DNA of 60,113 nucleotides, taken from the NCBI RefSeq assembly GCF_016862795.1, contig NZ_BONQ01000187.1, positions 1 through 60,113 of the forward strand. The letters run 5' to 3'. Shown one piece after another: positions 8,843 to 17,168 of the stretch (positions within the stretch are counted from its first letter, which is position 1; each line of letters starts with the position of its first letter). The stretch is from Dactylosporangium siamense. Lineage in GTDB: Bacteria; Actinomycetota; Actinomycetes; Mycobacteriales; Micromonosporaceae. Both the position numbers and the translations under genes were made by a program. The notes beneath the pieces are model-generated. The model was not told the DNA's origin, made no database searches, and saw only the letters and a program-made list of their open reading frames with translations.

Positions 8843-9795
8843 GCATCCTGAGACGGCTGACGCCGCTGGGTTTCCCGGCGCTGATCGTGGTGCTCCTGCC
8901 GATGGCGTGGGTACTGGACGACTACGCCACGAAGACCCTCACCAGCATCCTCGTCCTCGGGCTGCTCGCCGCCAGCGTCGCGCTGCTCACCGGCGTCGCG
9001 GGCCTGCCGACGCTCGGGCAGACCGCGCCGTATCTCGTCGGGGCCTACACCGCCGCGACCCTGGTCCGTCACGACGTCTCGATCGGCGTCGTGCAGCTGC
9101 TCGCGGCGGCCGCGGCGGGGGCGCTGTTCTCCCTGGTCACCGCGCCGCTCGTGGTCTACGCCCGCGGCGTCGTGGTGCTCATGATCACCCTCGCGCTCGG
9201 CGAGCTGACCATGACCGTCGCGGGGCGGTGGAAGTCGGTGACCCACGGCACCGACGGTCTGCTCGCCTTCGCCGCGCCGGCGCCGCTGCCGGGTCTGGTC
9301 ACGCTGGACACCGACCGGGCCACCTACCTCTACGTCCTCACCGTCGTCGCGGTGCTGGTCGGCGTCATGCTGCTGGTGCTGCGCTCACCGGCCGGCGCGC
9401 TGCTGCGCGCCGCGCGGGACGGCGAGGCCCGGATGCGGGCCAGCGGGCATCCCGTCGCCGGATACCTCACCGTCGCCTACGTGGCCGCCGGTGGCCTCGC
9501 CGGGGCGGCCGGCTCGCTGCTGGTCACCGTCGAGCGATACGTCTCGCCCGGCGCCGGCGGCTTCGACATCTCCGCGCTCGTCCTGCTCGCGGTCGTGATC
9601 GGCGGCGCCACCTCGCTCGTCGGCGCGCTGCTCGGCGCCGGCCTCGTCGTCGCGACCCGCGACTGGATCGCGAGTCGCGACTGGTTCGGCGGGTCCATGG
9701 CCGGGCACGCGCCGCTGGTGCTCGGCGGTCTGTTCATCCTCTGCGTCTACCTCCTGCCCCGTGGCCTGCTAGGAAAGCGGACGGCACATGAGTGA
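8839..9795 (+). CDS. livM: ABC transporter permease, LivM family
   Basis: A 318-residue membrane permease, partner of LivH. It has the LivM pattern with GLPTLGQTAPYLVGAYTAA near residue 57 and the loop SPAGALLRAARDGEARMRASG near 183. About eight to nine hydrophobic segments are visible. It begins within the LivH stop codon and its end overlaps the LivG start by eight bases, so the permeases and ATPases are tightly coupled. Confidence 0.88.
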   Translation: MSILRRLTPLGFPALIVVLLPMAWVLDDYATKTLTSILVLGLLAASVALLTGVAGLPTLGQTAPYLVGAYTAATLVRHDVSIGVVQLLAAAAAGALFSLVTAPLVVYARGVVVLMITLALGELTMTVAGRWKSVTHGTDGLLAFAAPAPLPGLVTLDTDRATYLYVLTVVAVLVGVMLLVLRSPAGALLRAARDGEARMRASGHPVAGYLTVAYVAAGGLAGAAGSLLVTVERYVSPGAGGFDISALVLLAVVIGGATSLVGALLGAGLVVATRDWIASRDWFGGSMAGHAPLVLGGLFILCVYLLPRGLLGKRTAHE

Positions 9796-10519
9796 CCTGC
9801 TTGCCGTCGACGGACTCGGCCGGCGGTACGGTGACCTCGCCGCGCTGGACGGGGTCGACCTGCGGGTGGCGCCCGGCGACCGGCTCGGGCTGATCGGCCC
9901 CAACGGCGCCGGCAAGTCCACGCTGCTCAACCTCATCGCCGGGTCGTTGCGGCCGACGGCGGGCCGGATCCGCTTCGACGGCCGCGACGTCACCCGGCTC
10001 GCCCCGGCCCGCCGGGCGCGGCTCGGCATCGGCCGCACCCACCAGCACCCGGCGGTCTGGGCGAGCCTGCCCGCCCTGGACAACGTGCTCGTCGCCGCCC
10101 GCCTGCCGTGGGGACGGTTCCGCGCCGGTCGCCGCGCCAAGCCCCGTGAGCACGCCCGGGAGCTGCTGGCCGGGGTCGGGCTGACCGGGGTGGAGCAGAC
10201 CCTGGCGGGTGCGCTGTCGCACGGCCAGCGCCGCCAGCTGGAGCTGGCGATGGCCCTGGCCGGGGAGCCGCGCCTGCTGCTGCTCGACGAGCCCGCCGCG
10301 GGCCTCGCCCCGCCGGAGGTCGAGGTCCTCGCGTCGCTGCTGGCGTCGCTGCCGCTCACCGTCGCGATCCTGCTGGTCGAGCACCACCTCGACCTGGTCT
10401 ACGGCTTCGCCGACCGGATCACCGTCCTGCACTCGGGGCGCCACGTGCACACCGGCACCGTCCCGGAGACCCGCTCCTCGCCCGAGGTCGCGGCAGCCTA
10501 CGCGGGGGTCGCGCCATGA
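9788..10519 (+). CDS. livG: ABC transporter ATP-binding protein, LivG family
   Basis: A 243-residue ATPase. Walker A is GPNGAGKST (about residue 37), the signature is LSHGQRRQLELAM, where LSGGQ is usual, and Walker B is LLLLDEPAAGL with the switch His in VEHHLDLV. The HQHP element in the Q-loop region and the short helical insert are LivG-like. It is coupled to LivM before and LivF after. ATP hydrolysis would drive solute import. Confidence 0.9.
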   Translation: MSDLLAVDGLGRRYGDLAALDGVDLRVAPGDRLGLIGPNGAGKSTLLNLIAGSLRPTAGRIRFDGRDVTRLAPARRARLGIGRTHQHPAVWASLPALDNVLVAARLPWGRFRAGRRAKPREHARELLAGVGLTGVEQTLAGALSHGQRRQLELAMALAGEPRLLLLDEPAAGLAPPEVEVLASLLASLPLTVAILLVEHHLDLVYGFADRITVLHSGRHVHTGTVPETRSSPEVAAAYAGVAP

Positions 10520-11244
10520 CGCTCACCATCGACGGCGTGCACGCCGGCTACGGCGGCGGCACCGTCCTGCACGGCGTCGACCTGGTCGTGCCCGAGGGTG
10601 CGGCCCTGGCGGTGCTCGGCATGAACGGCGCCGGCAAGACCACCCTGGTGCACACCATCGCCGGCCTGGTGAAGGCCCGTTCGGGCAGCATCCGGCTGGG
10701 CGACGCGGAGCTGGCCACTGAGCTGGCCGGGCGGCCGGCGCACCGGATCGCCAGGGCCGGTGTCGCGCTGGTGCCGCAGGGCCGCCGGGTGTTCGCCAGC
10801 CTGACCGTCGCCGAGCACCTCGCGCTGTCGCGGCGCAAGGGCGACTGGACCGTGCCGCGGATCCTGGAGCTGCTGCCGCGGCTCGGGGAGCGGCTCACCC
10901 ACAAGGGCAACCAGCTCTCCGGCGGCGAGGCCCAGATGCTCGCGATCGCCCGGGCGCTGCTGACCCAGCCGCGGCTGCTGCTGCTCGACGAGCCGTGCGA
11001 AGGGCTCGCCGTCGACCTGGCGGCCAGGGTCCGGGGGGTCGTGGCGGAGCTGACCCGCACCGGGCTGACCGTGCTGCTGGTCGAACAGCAGCCCGAACAC
11101 GCCCGCGCGGTCACCGACCGGCTCGTCCACCTGGCCAACGGCGTCCTGAGCGCCAACGACGTCCTGAGCGCCACCGCGGACGACGGCGCTACTGCGGACG
11201 ACGGAGCCACTGCTGCCGTGCTGCCGCAGGGTCAACCCCAGTAA
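10516..11244 (+). CDS. livF: ABC transporter ATP-binding protein, LivF family
   Basis: A 242-residue ATPase, last gene of the Liv set. Walker A is GMNGAGKTT, the LivF-typical VPQGRRVFASLTV follows, the signature is LSGGEAQMLAIARAL and Walker B LLLLDEPCEGLA. The last ~30 residues are a poorly conserved tail made of short repeats (LSANDVLSA, ADDGATADDGAT) that reflect small DNA duplications at about 11148-11215. The start overlaps the LivG stop (ATGA). Confidence 0.9.
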   Translation: MTLTIDGVHAGYGGGTVLHGVDLVVPEGAALAVLGMNGAGKTTLVHTIAGLVKARSGSIRLGDAELATELAGRPAHRIARAGVALVPQGRRVFASLTVAEHLALSRRKGDWTVPRILELLPRLGERLTHKGNQLSGGEAQMLAIARALLTQPRLLLLDEPCEGLAVDLAARVRGVVAELTRTGLTVLLVEQQPEHARAVTDRLVHLANGVLSANDVLSATADDGATADDGATAAVLPQGQPQ

Positions 11245-11293
11245 CAACCGTAAACGCCTCACGTGCACCCGCCACCCTGCCGAACAGGCGGGT

Positions 11294-12763
11294 ATGGCAG
11301 GACTCAGGGGACGCCCCGCACCGTGGCAGATCTGGATCGGGTGCGGGGCGCTCATGATCGCCGTGTACTACATGTTCCCGCTCGGGGGGATCCAGCGCGG
11401 CTTTCTCTACCCGGCCCTGTCGGCGTCGTGCACGCTCATGGTCGTCGCCGGGATCCGGCGCAACCACCCCGTCCGGCCGTCGGTCTGGTACTGCGTCGCG
11501 GCCGGGCTCGGCATGTGGTCGACCGGCGACTTCGTCTTCGCCTACCTGTACTACGTCCGCGGCGAGGAGGCGTTCCCGTCCTACGCCGACGCCTTCTACC
11601 TCGCCGCGATCCCCGTCCTCGCGACGGGCGTGTTCATCCTGATCAAGGGGCGGGTCTCCGGCCGGGACCGCGCCGGGCTGCAGGACGCGCTCATCATCTC
11701 CACCGGCCTGGCGCTGCTGACCTGGACGTTCATGATGCGCCCGATCGCCGAGGACCACTCGATCAGCGTGCTGGCCAGGCTGGTGTCGCTCGGCGCGCCG
11801 GCCGGGGACCTGCTGCTCATCTCGATGCTGCTGCGCCTGCTGGCCAGCCCCGGCGGCCGCAGCGCGAGCTACCGGTTCCTGATCGGCGGGTTCGCCTTCA
11901 CGCTCGGCACCGACGTGCTCTACAGCGTCGTCAACACCATCGCCGTCTACGAGGGCGGCGCCATGGACGCCGGCTGGATGGCCTCCTACGTCATGTTCGG
12001 CGCCGCCGCGCTGCACCCGTCGATGCGGTCGCTGTCGGAGGTCGCGCCGGACCGCGCGGAACGCTTCCACAAACAGCGCATCGGCGTGCTCGCCACCACG
12101 TCGCTGCTGGCCCCGGCGATGCTCGTCTACGACGGGCTCACCGACCCGGCCCACGTCGACTGGAAGGCCATCAGCGCCGGCTCGGTCGTGCTGTTCCTGC
12201 TGGTCGTGGCCAGGATGTCCGGTCTGGTGGCGCAGGTGCGCGACCAGGCCGCCCAGCTCGACGCCCTCGCGCACAACGACGGCCTGACCGGCGTGCCCAA
12301 CCGCCGGTCCTGGGACCTGGAGCTGCACCGGGAGACCACGAAGGCGCGCCGTAGCGGCGCGGAGGTCTGCGTGGCGCTGCTGGACCTCGACCACTTCAAG
12401 CGGTTCAACGACACCCACGGCCATCAGGCCGGCGACCGGCTGCTCAAGGAGGCCTCGGCCGCGTGGCGGTCGCTGCTGCGCCCGGGCGACGTCCTGGCCC
12501 GCTACGGCGGCGAGGAGTTCGGGGTGATCCTGGTCGGCGCGTCCCCGCCGGAGGCGATGCACGTCCTGGACCGGCTGCGCGCGGTCACCCCGCAGGGGCA
12601 GACGTTCTCCGCCGGCCTGGTCCGGTGGGACGGGGTCGAGGCGGCGGACGAGGTCGTCGGGCGCGCCGACGAGGCGCTCTACCACGCCAAACACAACGGC
12701 CGGAACCGTGTTCACCTGGCCGACCCGATCCGGACGACCAGGGACACCAAGATTCTCGCGTGA
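11294..12763 (+). CDS. Membrane-anchored GGDEF diguanylate cyclase
   Basis: A 489-residue protein. Residues 1-315 hold about eight to nine membrane helices with the motif FPSYADAFYLAAIP; the same domain begins the GGDEF-EAL protein at 30791-33118. The C-terminal domain starts at NDGLTGVPNRRSW and has the active-site RYGGEEFGVIL, so it should make c-di-GMP. A 7-bp inverted repeat ACCCGCC/GGCGGGT (11267-11293) ends at the ATG and could mask the start. It stands 49 bp after LivF and may or may not be part of that transcript. Confidence 0.87.
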   Translation: MAGLRGRPAPWQIWIGCGALMIAVYYMFPLGGIQRGFLYPALSASCTLMVVAGIRRNHPVRPSVWYCVAAGLGMWSTGDFVFAYLYYVRGEEAFPSYADAFYLAAIPVLATGVFILIKGRVSGRDRAGLQDALIISTGLALLTWTFMMRPIAEDHSISVLARLVSLGAPAGDLLLISMLLRLLASPGGRSASYRFLIGGFAFTLGTDVLYSVVNTIAVYEGGAMDAGWMASYVMFGAAALHPSMRSLSEVAPDRAERFHKQRIGVLATTSLLAPAMLVYDGLTDPAHVDWKAISAGSVVLFLLVVARMSGLVAQVRDQAAQLDALAHNDGLTGVPNRRSWDLELHRETTKARRSGAEVCVALLDLDHFKRFNDTHGHQAGDRLLKEASAAWRSLLRPGDVLARYGGEEFGVILVGASPPEAMHVLDRLRAVTPQGQTFSAGLVRWDGVEAADEVVGRADEALYHAKHNGRNRVHLADPIRTTRDTKILA

Positions 12764-12773
12764 ACTTCGTTTC

Positions 12774-12804
12774 GGCGTTGTTGCAAGCTCTTGGCAACAA
12801 CGCC
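12774..12804 (+). promoter_or_regulatory. Perfect hairpin containing a Nur-like box, before Co/Ni transporter
   Basis: A perfect 11-bp inverted repeat (12774-12784 and 12794-12804) encloses 9 nt. Inside it, TTGCAA-N5-TGGCAA (12781-12797) matches with one mismatch the TTGCAA-N5-TTGCAA box I recall for the nickel regulator Nur of Streptomyces. TTGGCA (12791-12796) and TAGGCT (12815-12820), 18 bp apart, could be the promoter, which the regulator would then cover. It may also serve as a terminator for the GGDEF gene, but it lacks a T-tract. Confidence 0.5.
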
Positions 12805-12842
12805 CGATCGGCAATAGGCTCCATGGCATGCCTGCGGTAGCC

Positions 12843-13529
12843 ATGCACATCTCCAACGGGATCATCGACAACCAGGTCGCGTTGCTGTTCGCCGCCATCG
12901 CCCTGGCGGGGCTCGGCCTGTGCTTCGTCCAGGGGCGCCGCGAGCTCGACGACCGGCTCGTGCCGATGGCCGGCCTGGTCGCGGCGTTCATCTTCGCCGT
13001 GCAGATGCTCAACTTCCAGGTCCTGCCCGGGGTCAGCGGCCACCTGCTGGGCGGCACCCTCGCCGCCATCCTCGTTGGGCCCTACCTGGGCGCGATCTGC
13101 GTGTCGATCGTCCTCGTCGTCCAGGCGCTGATCTTCAGCGACGGCGGCGTCACCGCACTCGGGCTGAACGTCACCAACATGGCGCTGCTCGGCACCGCCG
13201 CCGGCTACCTGCTCGTCGCGACCCTGCTGCGGGTCCTGCCCCGGCGCGCCTGGACGCTGACGGTGGCCGCCGTCATCGCCTCCGTCGTGTCGGTGACCGT
13301 CGCCTCGCAGGGCTTCGTCCTGCAGTACTACCTGGGCGGCGCCGTCGACGTCGGCCGCTCCCTCGGCGCGATCGCCGCCGCGATGGCCGGCACGCACCTG
13401 CTGATCGGCCTCGGCGAGGGCGTCATCACCGCGCTCACCGTCACCTACGTGGCGAAGGTCCGGCCCGACCTCGTCTACGCGGTGCGCAACCTCAAGCGTC
13501 CGGTCGTCAGCGAGGCGGTGACGGTATGA
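12843..13529 (+). CDS. cbiM: ECF cobalt/nickel transporter substrate-capture subunit CbiM
   Basis: A 228-residue membrane protein with about seven helices. The start at ATG 12843 gives MHISNGII, fitting CbiM/NikM proteins, whose N-terminal amine and His2 form the metal site. An upstream ATG (12828) would add five residues and bury that His, so it is less likely. GVSGHLLGGTLAAILVGPYLG near residue 57 and GTHLLIGLGEGVITA near 190 carry further conserved His residues. It starts the operon CbiM-PDGLE-CbiQ-CbiO. The metal is Co2+ or Ni2+; the Nur-like box upstream favours nickel. Confidence 0.88.
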   Translation: MHISNGIIDNQVALLFAAIALAGLGLCFVQGRRELDDRLVPMAGLVAAFIFAVQMLNFQVLPGVSGHLLGGTLAAILVGPYLGAICVSIVLVVQALIFSDGGVTALGLNVTNMALLGTAAGYLLVATLLRVLPRRAWTLTVAAVIASVVSVTVASQGFVLQYYLGGAVDVGRSLGAIAAAMAGTHLLIGLGEGVITALTVTYVAKVRPDLVYAVRNLKRPVVSEAVTV

Positions 13530-13882
13530 AGAAGTCGACCTGGTTCATCCTCAGCGGGCTGATCGCCGCGCTGCTGCTCGCCGGCGTGGTCAGCAACTTC
13601 GCCTCCAGTCATCCCGACGGCCTCGACTCGGTCGCCCGCGAGGGCTGCACCTTCGACGCCGACGACAACATCACCGGCGGCACCTGCATGGCGCAGAGCG
13701 AGGCCGAGAACCAGACCAAGGACAGCCCCCTGGCCGGATACGGGCTGCGCGGCGTCGGCAACGACGTCCTGTCCACCGGCCTGTCCGGGGTGATCGGGGT
13801 GGTCGCCACGTTCGCGATCGGCGGCGGCGTCTTCTGGCTGCTGCGCGCCGGCACCAGGGACCGCACGAAGCAGAACGCCTGA
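13526..13882 (+). CDS. PDGLE-domain component of Co/Ni ECF transporter (CbiN-like)
   Basis: A 118-residue protein with two membrane helices (about 7-26 and 86-108) around an extracytoplasmic loop beginning SHPDGLDSVAREG, which is the PDGLE motif. This domain replaces or resembles CbiN and assists metal loading of CbiM. The start ATG overlaps the CbiM stop, and CbiQ begins one base after its stop. The loop has two cysteines (GCTF, GTCMA) that could pair. Confidence 0.85.
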   Translation: MKKSTWFILSGLIAALLLAGVVSNFASSHPDGLDSVAREGCTFDADDNITGGTCMAQSEAENQTKDSPLAGYGLRGVGNDVLSTGLSGVIGVVATFAIGGGVFWLLRAGTRDRTKQNA

Positions 13883-13883
13883 C

Positions 13884-14648
13884 ATGGGCGCCGGCCACAG
13901 CCACGCGCTGTTCGTGCACCGCGACTCGCCGGTGCACGCGCTCGCGCCCGAGGTGAAGATCACCGCCAGCGTCCTGTTCACCGTCGCGGTCGTCGCGACG
14001 CCGCGCGAGGCGTTGTGGGCGTTCGGCGGCTACCTCGTGGTCATCGTCGCGGTGGCGTTCACCGCCCGCATCGGGCTGGGCTGGCTCGCGCTGCGGTCCC
14101 TGATCGAGCTGCCGTTCATCCTGTTCGCGTTCGCGCTGCCCTTCCTCGGCCACGGCGAGCGGGTGCACTGGCTCGGGCTGAGCCTGTCGGTCGACGGGCT
14201 CTACGGCGCGTGGAACATCGTCGCCAAGGGCACCCTCGGCGTGCTGTCCTCGCTGCTGCTCGCCGGCACGACCACCCCCCGTGACCTGCTGCTCGGCCTG
14301 GACCGGCTGCGCTGCCCGACGATGATCACACAGATCGCCACGTTCATGCTGCGATACCTCGACGTGCTGGCCGCCGAGGGCCGCCGGATGCGGATCGCGC
14401 AGCGCTCACGCGGCTACGACCCCCGCTTCCTGTGGCAGATCAAGGGCTTCGCCAGCGGCATCGGCGCCCTGTTCCTGCGCGCCTTCGAACGCGGCGAACG
14501 CGTCTACCTGGCGATGGTCTCGCGGGGCTACGAGGGACGGATCCCCCTGTCGCTGGCCGGTGCCGGCGCGACCGCCCGGCAGTGGGCCGCCGCCGCGCCG
14601 GTGCCCGTCGTGGCCGGCGCGATCGCGACGGTAGCGTTACTCGGGTGA
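13884..14648 (+). CDS. cbiQ: ECF transporter transmembrane coupling protein CbiQ/EcfT
   Basis: A 254-residue membrane protein that couples the ATPase to CbiM. Four to five hydrophobic segments come first. The two EcfT coupling motifs with Ala/Ser-Arg-Gly follow: RSRGYDPR near residue 172 and SRGYEGR near 212. Its stop overlaps the GTG of CbiO. Confidence 0.9.
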   Translation: MGAGHSHALFVHRDSPVHALAPEVKITASVLFTVAVVATPREALWAFGGYLVVIVAVAFTARIGLGWLALRSLIELPFILFAFALPFLGHGERVHWLGLSLSVDGLYGAWNIVAKGTLGVLSSLLLAGTTTPRDLLLGLDRLRCPTMITQIATFMLRYLDVLAAEGRRMRIAQRSRGYDPRFLWQIKGFASGIGALFLRAFERGERVYLAMVSRGYEGRIPLSLAGAGATARQWAAAAPVPVVAGAIATVALLG

Positions 14649-15388
14649 CGCCATCCCTGCGGGTGACCGGCCTGCACTTCGCCTACCCGGACGGGCACGT
14701 GGCGCTGCGCGGCGTCGACCTCACCGTGCCGCAGGGGGAGCGGGTCGCCCTGCTCGGGCCCAACGGCGCCGGCAAGACCACGTTCGTGCTGCACCTCAAC
14801 GGCATCAACACGGCCACCGGCGGCGGTGTCGAGGTCGGCGGTCTCGCCGTCGACCCCCGCGACCGGACCGGGTTGAAGGAGGTCCGCCGCCGCGTCGGGA
14901 TCGTCTTCCAGGACCCCGACGACCAGCTGTTCATGCCGACCGTCGCGGAGGACGTCGCGTTCGGCCCGGCGAACCTGGGCCTGCGCGGGGCCGAGCTGGC
15001 CGAGCGGGTCGACGAGGCCCTCGCCGCGGTCGGGATGGGTGCCGTCCGGGACCGGGCCCCGCACCACCTGTCCTTCGGTCAGCGCCGCCGCGTCGCCGTC
15101 GCCACCGTGCTCGCCATGCGGCCCGAGATCCTGGTGCTGGACGAACCGTCCTCCAACCTGGACCCCGCCTCCCGGCGGGAGCTCGCCGGGATCCTGCGGT
15201 CGCTGCCGGTCACGCTGCTGATGGTGACCCACGACCTGCCCTACGCGCTGGAGCTGTGCCCGCGGGCCGTCATCCTCGACGAGGGCCGGATCGTCGCCGA
15301 CGGCCCCACCCGCGAGCTCCTGGCCGACGCTGACCTGCTCGAACGGCACAGGCTGGAGCTGCCGTTCGGGTATACCGTGACGGCATGA
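14645..15388 (+). CDS. cbiO: ECF transporter ATPase CbiO
   Basis: A 247-residue ABC ATPase. Walker A is GPNGAGKTT (about 39-47), the Q-loop IVFQDPDDQLFMPTV is typical of CbiO/EcfA proteins, the signature is LSFGQRRRVAVA, and Walker B is ILVLDEPSSNLDP. GTG 14645 was chosen because it overlaps the CbiQ stop and gives the family length. A single ATPase implies a homodimer. Its stop overlaps the start of an AraC gene (ATGA), an unusual coupling. Confidence 0.92.
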   Translation: MTPSLRVTGLHFAYPDGHVALRGVDLTVPQGERVALLGPNGAGKTTFVLHLNGINTATGGGVEVGGLAVDPRDRTGLKEVRRRVGIVFQDPDDQLFMPTVAEDVAFGPANLGLRGAELAERVDEALAAVGMGAVRDRAPHHLSFGQRRRVAVATVLAMRPEILVLDEPSSNLDPASRRELAGILRSLPVTLLMVTHDLPYALELCPRAVILDEGRIVADGPTRELLADADLLERHRLELPFGYTVTA

Positions 15389-16215
15389 CCGAGTCCGCGC
15401 GCTGGACCCGCGTGGATGACGGGCGGTTCCAGGTGGACCTGCTCACCGCCGACTACCAGCGGCACGCGTTCACCCGGCACAGCCACTCCACCTTCGCGAT
15501 CGGCGTGGTCCTCTGCGGCGAGGAGCAGTTCCACTACCGGGGCGAGCTGCACCGCGCCGGCGTCGGCAGCCTCGCGATCCTGGAGCCCGACGAGCCGCAC
15601 GACGGGCAGGCCGCCGACCCGAACGGCTGGGCGTACCGGGTCTTCTACCCGCCCGCCGACCTGCTCTTCGAGGACGGGCCGAGGGCACACTTCGCCGACC
15701 CGGTGGTCCACGACCCGCGCAGCGTGCACCTGATCCGCTCGGCGCACGAGGAGCTGACCGCCGGCGCCGACCCGTTCGCCGCGCACTCGAAGCTGGCGTG
15801 GGCGATGACCGCGGTGGCCCGCCGCCACGGAGACGGGCGCCCCGCCGGGCCGGTCCTGTCACCGCGGGACGCGGCCGCGGCACGGAAGATCGCCGAGATC
15901 CGGGACCGGCTCACGGCCGACCTGCGGTGCGCGCCGAGCCTCCGCGAGCTCGCCGCCGGGGTCGAGCTGTCCCCGTTCCACCTGCTGCGGGTCTTCCGCG
16001 ACGCGACCGGCTTCCCCCCGCACACCTGGCTGGTCCTGGAGCGGGTCTGCCGGGCCCGGCACCTGCTCGCCGCCGGACTGACCCCGGCCCAGGTCGCCAG
16101 CGGCGTCGGCTTCGCCGACCAGGCCCACCTCACCCGCTGGTTCAAGCGCGTGACCGGCGTCACCCCGGCCGCATTCCGCAACTCCGTTCAAGACCCGGTG
16201 CGCCCCGCGGCGTGA
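15385..16215 (+). CDS. AraC-family regulator with cupin sensor domain
   Basis: A 276-residue regulator. The N-terminal AraC cupin domain has FTRHSHSTFAIGVV and EPDEPHDGQ; these His residues line the sensor pocket. The C-terminal AraC DNA-binding domain has LRELAAGVELSPFHLLRVFRD and VASGVGFADQAHLTRWFKR. This subtype is often found next to LysE or EamA exporters, and an EamA gene follows after 10 bp. It is translationally coupled to CbiO, so it is made along with the metal transporter; whether it controls it is unknown. Confidence 0.87.
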   Translation: MTESARWTRVDDGRFQVDLLTADYQRHAFTRHSHSTFAIGVVLCGEEQFHYRGELHRAGVGSLAILEPDEPHDGQAADPNGWAYRVFYPPADLLFEDGPRAHFADPVVHDPRSVHLIRSAHEELTAGADPFAAHSKLAWAMTAVARRHGDGRPAGPVLSPRDAAAARKIAEIRDRLTADLRCAPSLRELAAGVELSPFHLLRVFRDATGFPPHTWLVLERVCRARHLLAAGLTPAQVASGVGFADQAHLTRWFKRVTGVTPAAFRNSVQDPVRPAA

Positions 16216-16225
16216 CGCTGTCGGC

Positions 16226-17113
16226 ATGAGTCGTCGCGGATGGATCCTCTTCCTCGCCATGTCCGTCGTGTGGGGCGTCCCGTACCTGCTGATCAAGGTC
16301 GCGGTCCGGGACATCGGCCCGGCCGAGCTGGTCTTCGTCCGCACCGCGATCGGCGCGCTCCTGTTGCTGCCGATCGCCCTGTACCGCAAGGAGCTCCGCG
16401 CGTCGCTGCGCCCGTGGCTGCCGCTGCTCGCCTACACCGTCGTCGAGATCGGCGTGCCCTGGCTGCTGCTGTCCCACGCGGAGCAGGAGGTCGACAGCTC
16501 GCTGACCGGCCTCATCATCGCCGGCGTCCCGCTCGTCGCCGCCCTGATCGCCCGCGAACGGCTCTCCGCGACCCGGGTCACGGGACTCCTCACCGGACTG
16601 GCAGGGGTTGGACTGCTCGTCGGTTTCCACGGGGGTACCGGTGGCGCCATCCCGATCCTCGAGCTCCTCGGCGTGGTGCTGTGCTACGCCACCGGCCCGC
16701 TGATCATCGAACGCTGGCTCGCCGACGTGCCCCGCTACGGCGTCTCGGCCGCGTCCCTGGTCGCCGGCGCGCTGCTGTTCGCCCCGGTCGCGGTGCCGAA
16801 CCTGCCGTCCCTCGCGCGCACCGTCACGCTCGGCCCGGCCCTGGCCGCCCTCGGCCTCGCCGTCATCTGCACCGCGCTGGCGTTCGTGCTGTTCTTCGCC
16901 CTCATCGCCGAGGTCGGCGGGGTGCGCGCCACCGTGATCACGTTCGTCAACCCGGCGGTCGCGGTCGTCCTGGGCGCCCTGGTCCTCGGTGAGGAGATCA
17001 CCCCGCTGACGGTGGGCGCGTTCGCGCTGATCCTGGCCGGCTCGTTCCTGGCCACCCGCCGCCGGTCGGCGGGGAAGGAGGCCACCCCGGACGCCGAGCC
17101 CGCACCGGTCTGA
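16226..17113 (+). CDS. EamA/DMT-family transporter
   Basis: A 295-residue membrane protein with ten predicted helices in two EamA repeats. The first begins MSVVWGVPYLLIKVAVRDIG and the second ELLGVVLCYATGPLIIE; FVNPAVAVVLGALVLGEEIT is the conserved segment near the end. Family members export amino acids or other metabolites. It is ten bases after the AraC gene, probably its target. Its stop (17111-17113) lies exactly where the sequence shared by the two tandem SARP units begins. Confidence 0.88.
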   Translation: MSRRGWILFLAMSVVWGVPYLLIKVAVRDIGPAELVFVRTAIGALLLLPIALYRKELRASLRPWLPLLAYTVVEIGVPWLLLSHAEQEVDSSLTGLIIAGVPLVAALIARERLSATRVTGLLTGLAGVGLLVGFHGGTGGAIPILELLGVVLCYATGPLIIERWLADVPRYGVSAASLVAGALLFAPVAVPNLPSLARTVTLGPALAALGLAVICTALAFVLFFALIAEVGGVRATVITFVNPAVAVVLGALVLGEEITPLTVGAFALILAGSFLATRRRSAGKEATPDAEPAPV

Positions 17114-17130
17114 GTCGGAATGGGATGTCG

Positions 17131-17168
17131 GTGTACGCTCCGCGGCTGATCGACTACCGTCCCCTGAC
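17131..17168 (+). promoter_or_regulatory. Putative leaderless promoter of first SARP gene
   Basis: GTGTACGC (17131-17138), 16 bp, TACCGT (17155-17160), then eight bases before the GTG start. The same arrangement precedes both other SARP copies. A -10-like TAnnGT eight bases before the start and no ribosome-binding site suggest a leaderless transcript. Confidence 0.5.

Noticed and set aside
12764-12842. Cobalamin riboswitch before cbiM
   Set aside because: Only 79 bp are available and no B12-box-like sequence is seen; the Nur-like hairpin explains the site better.
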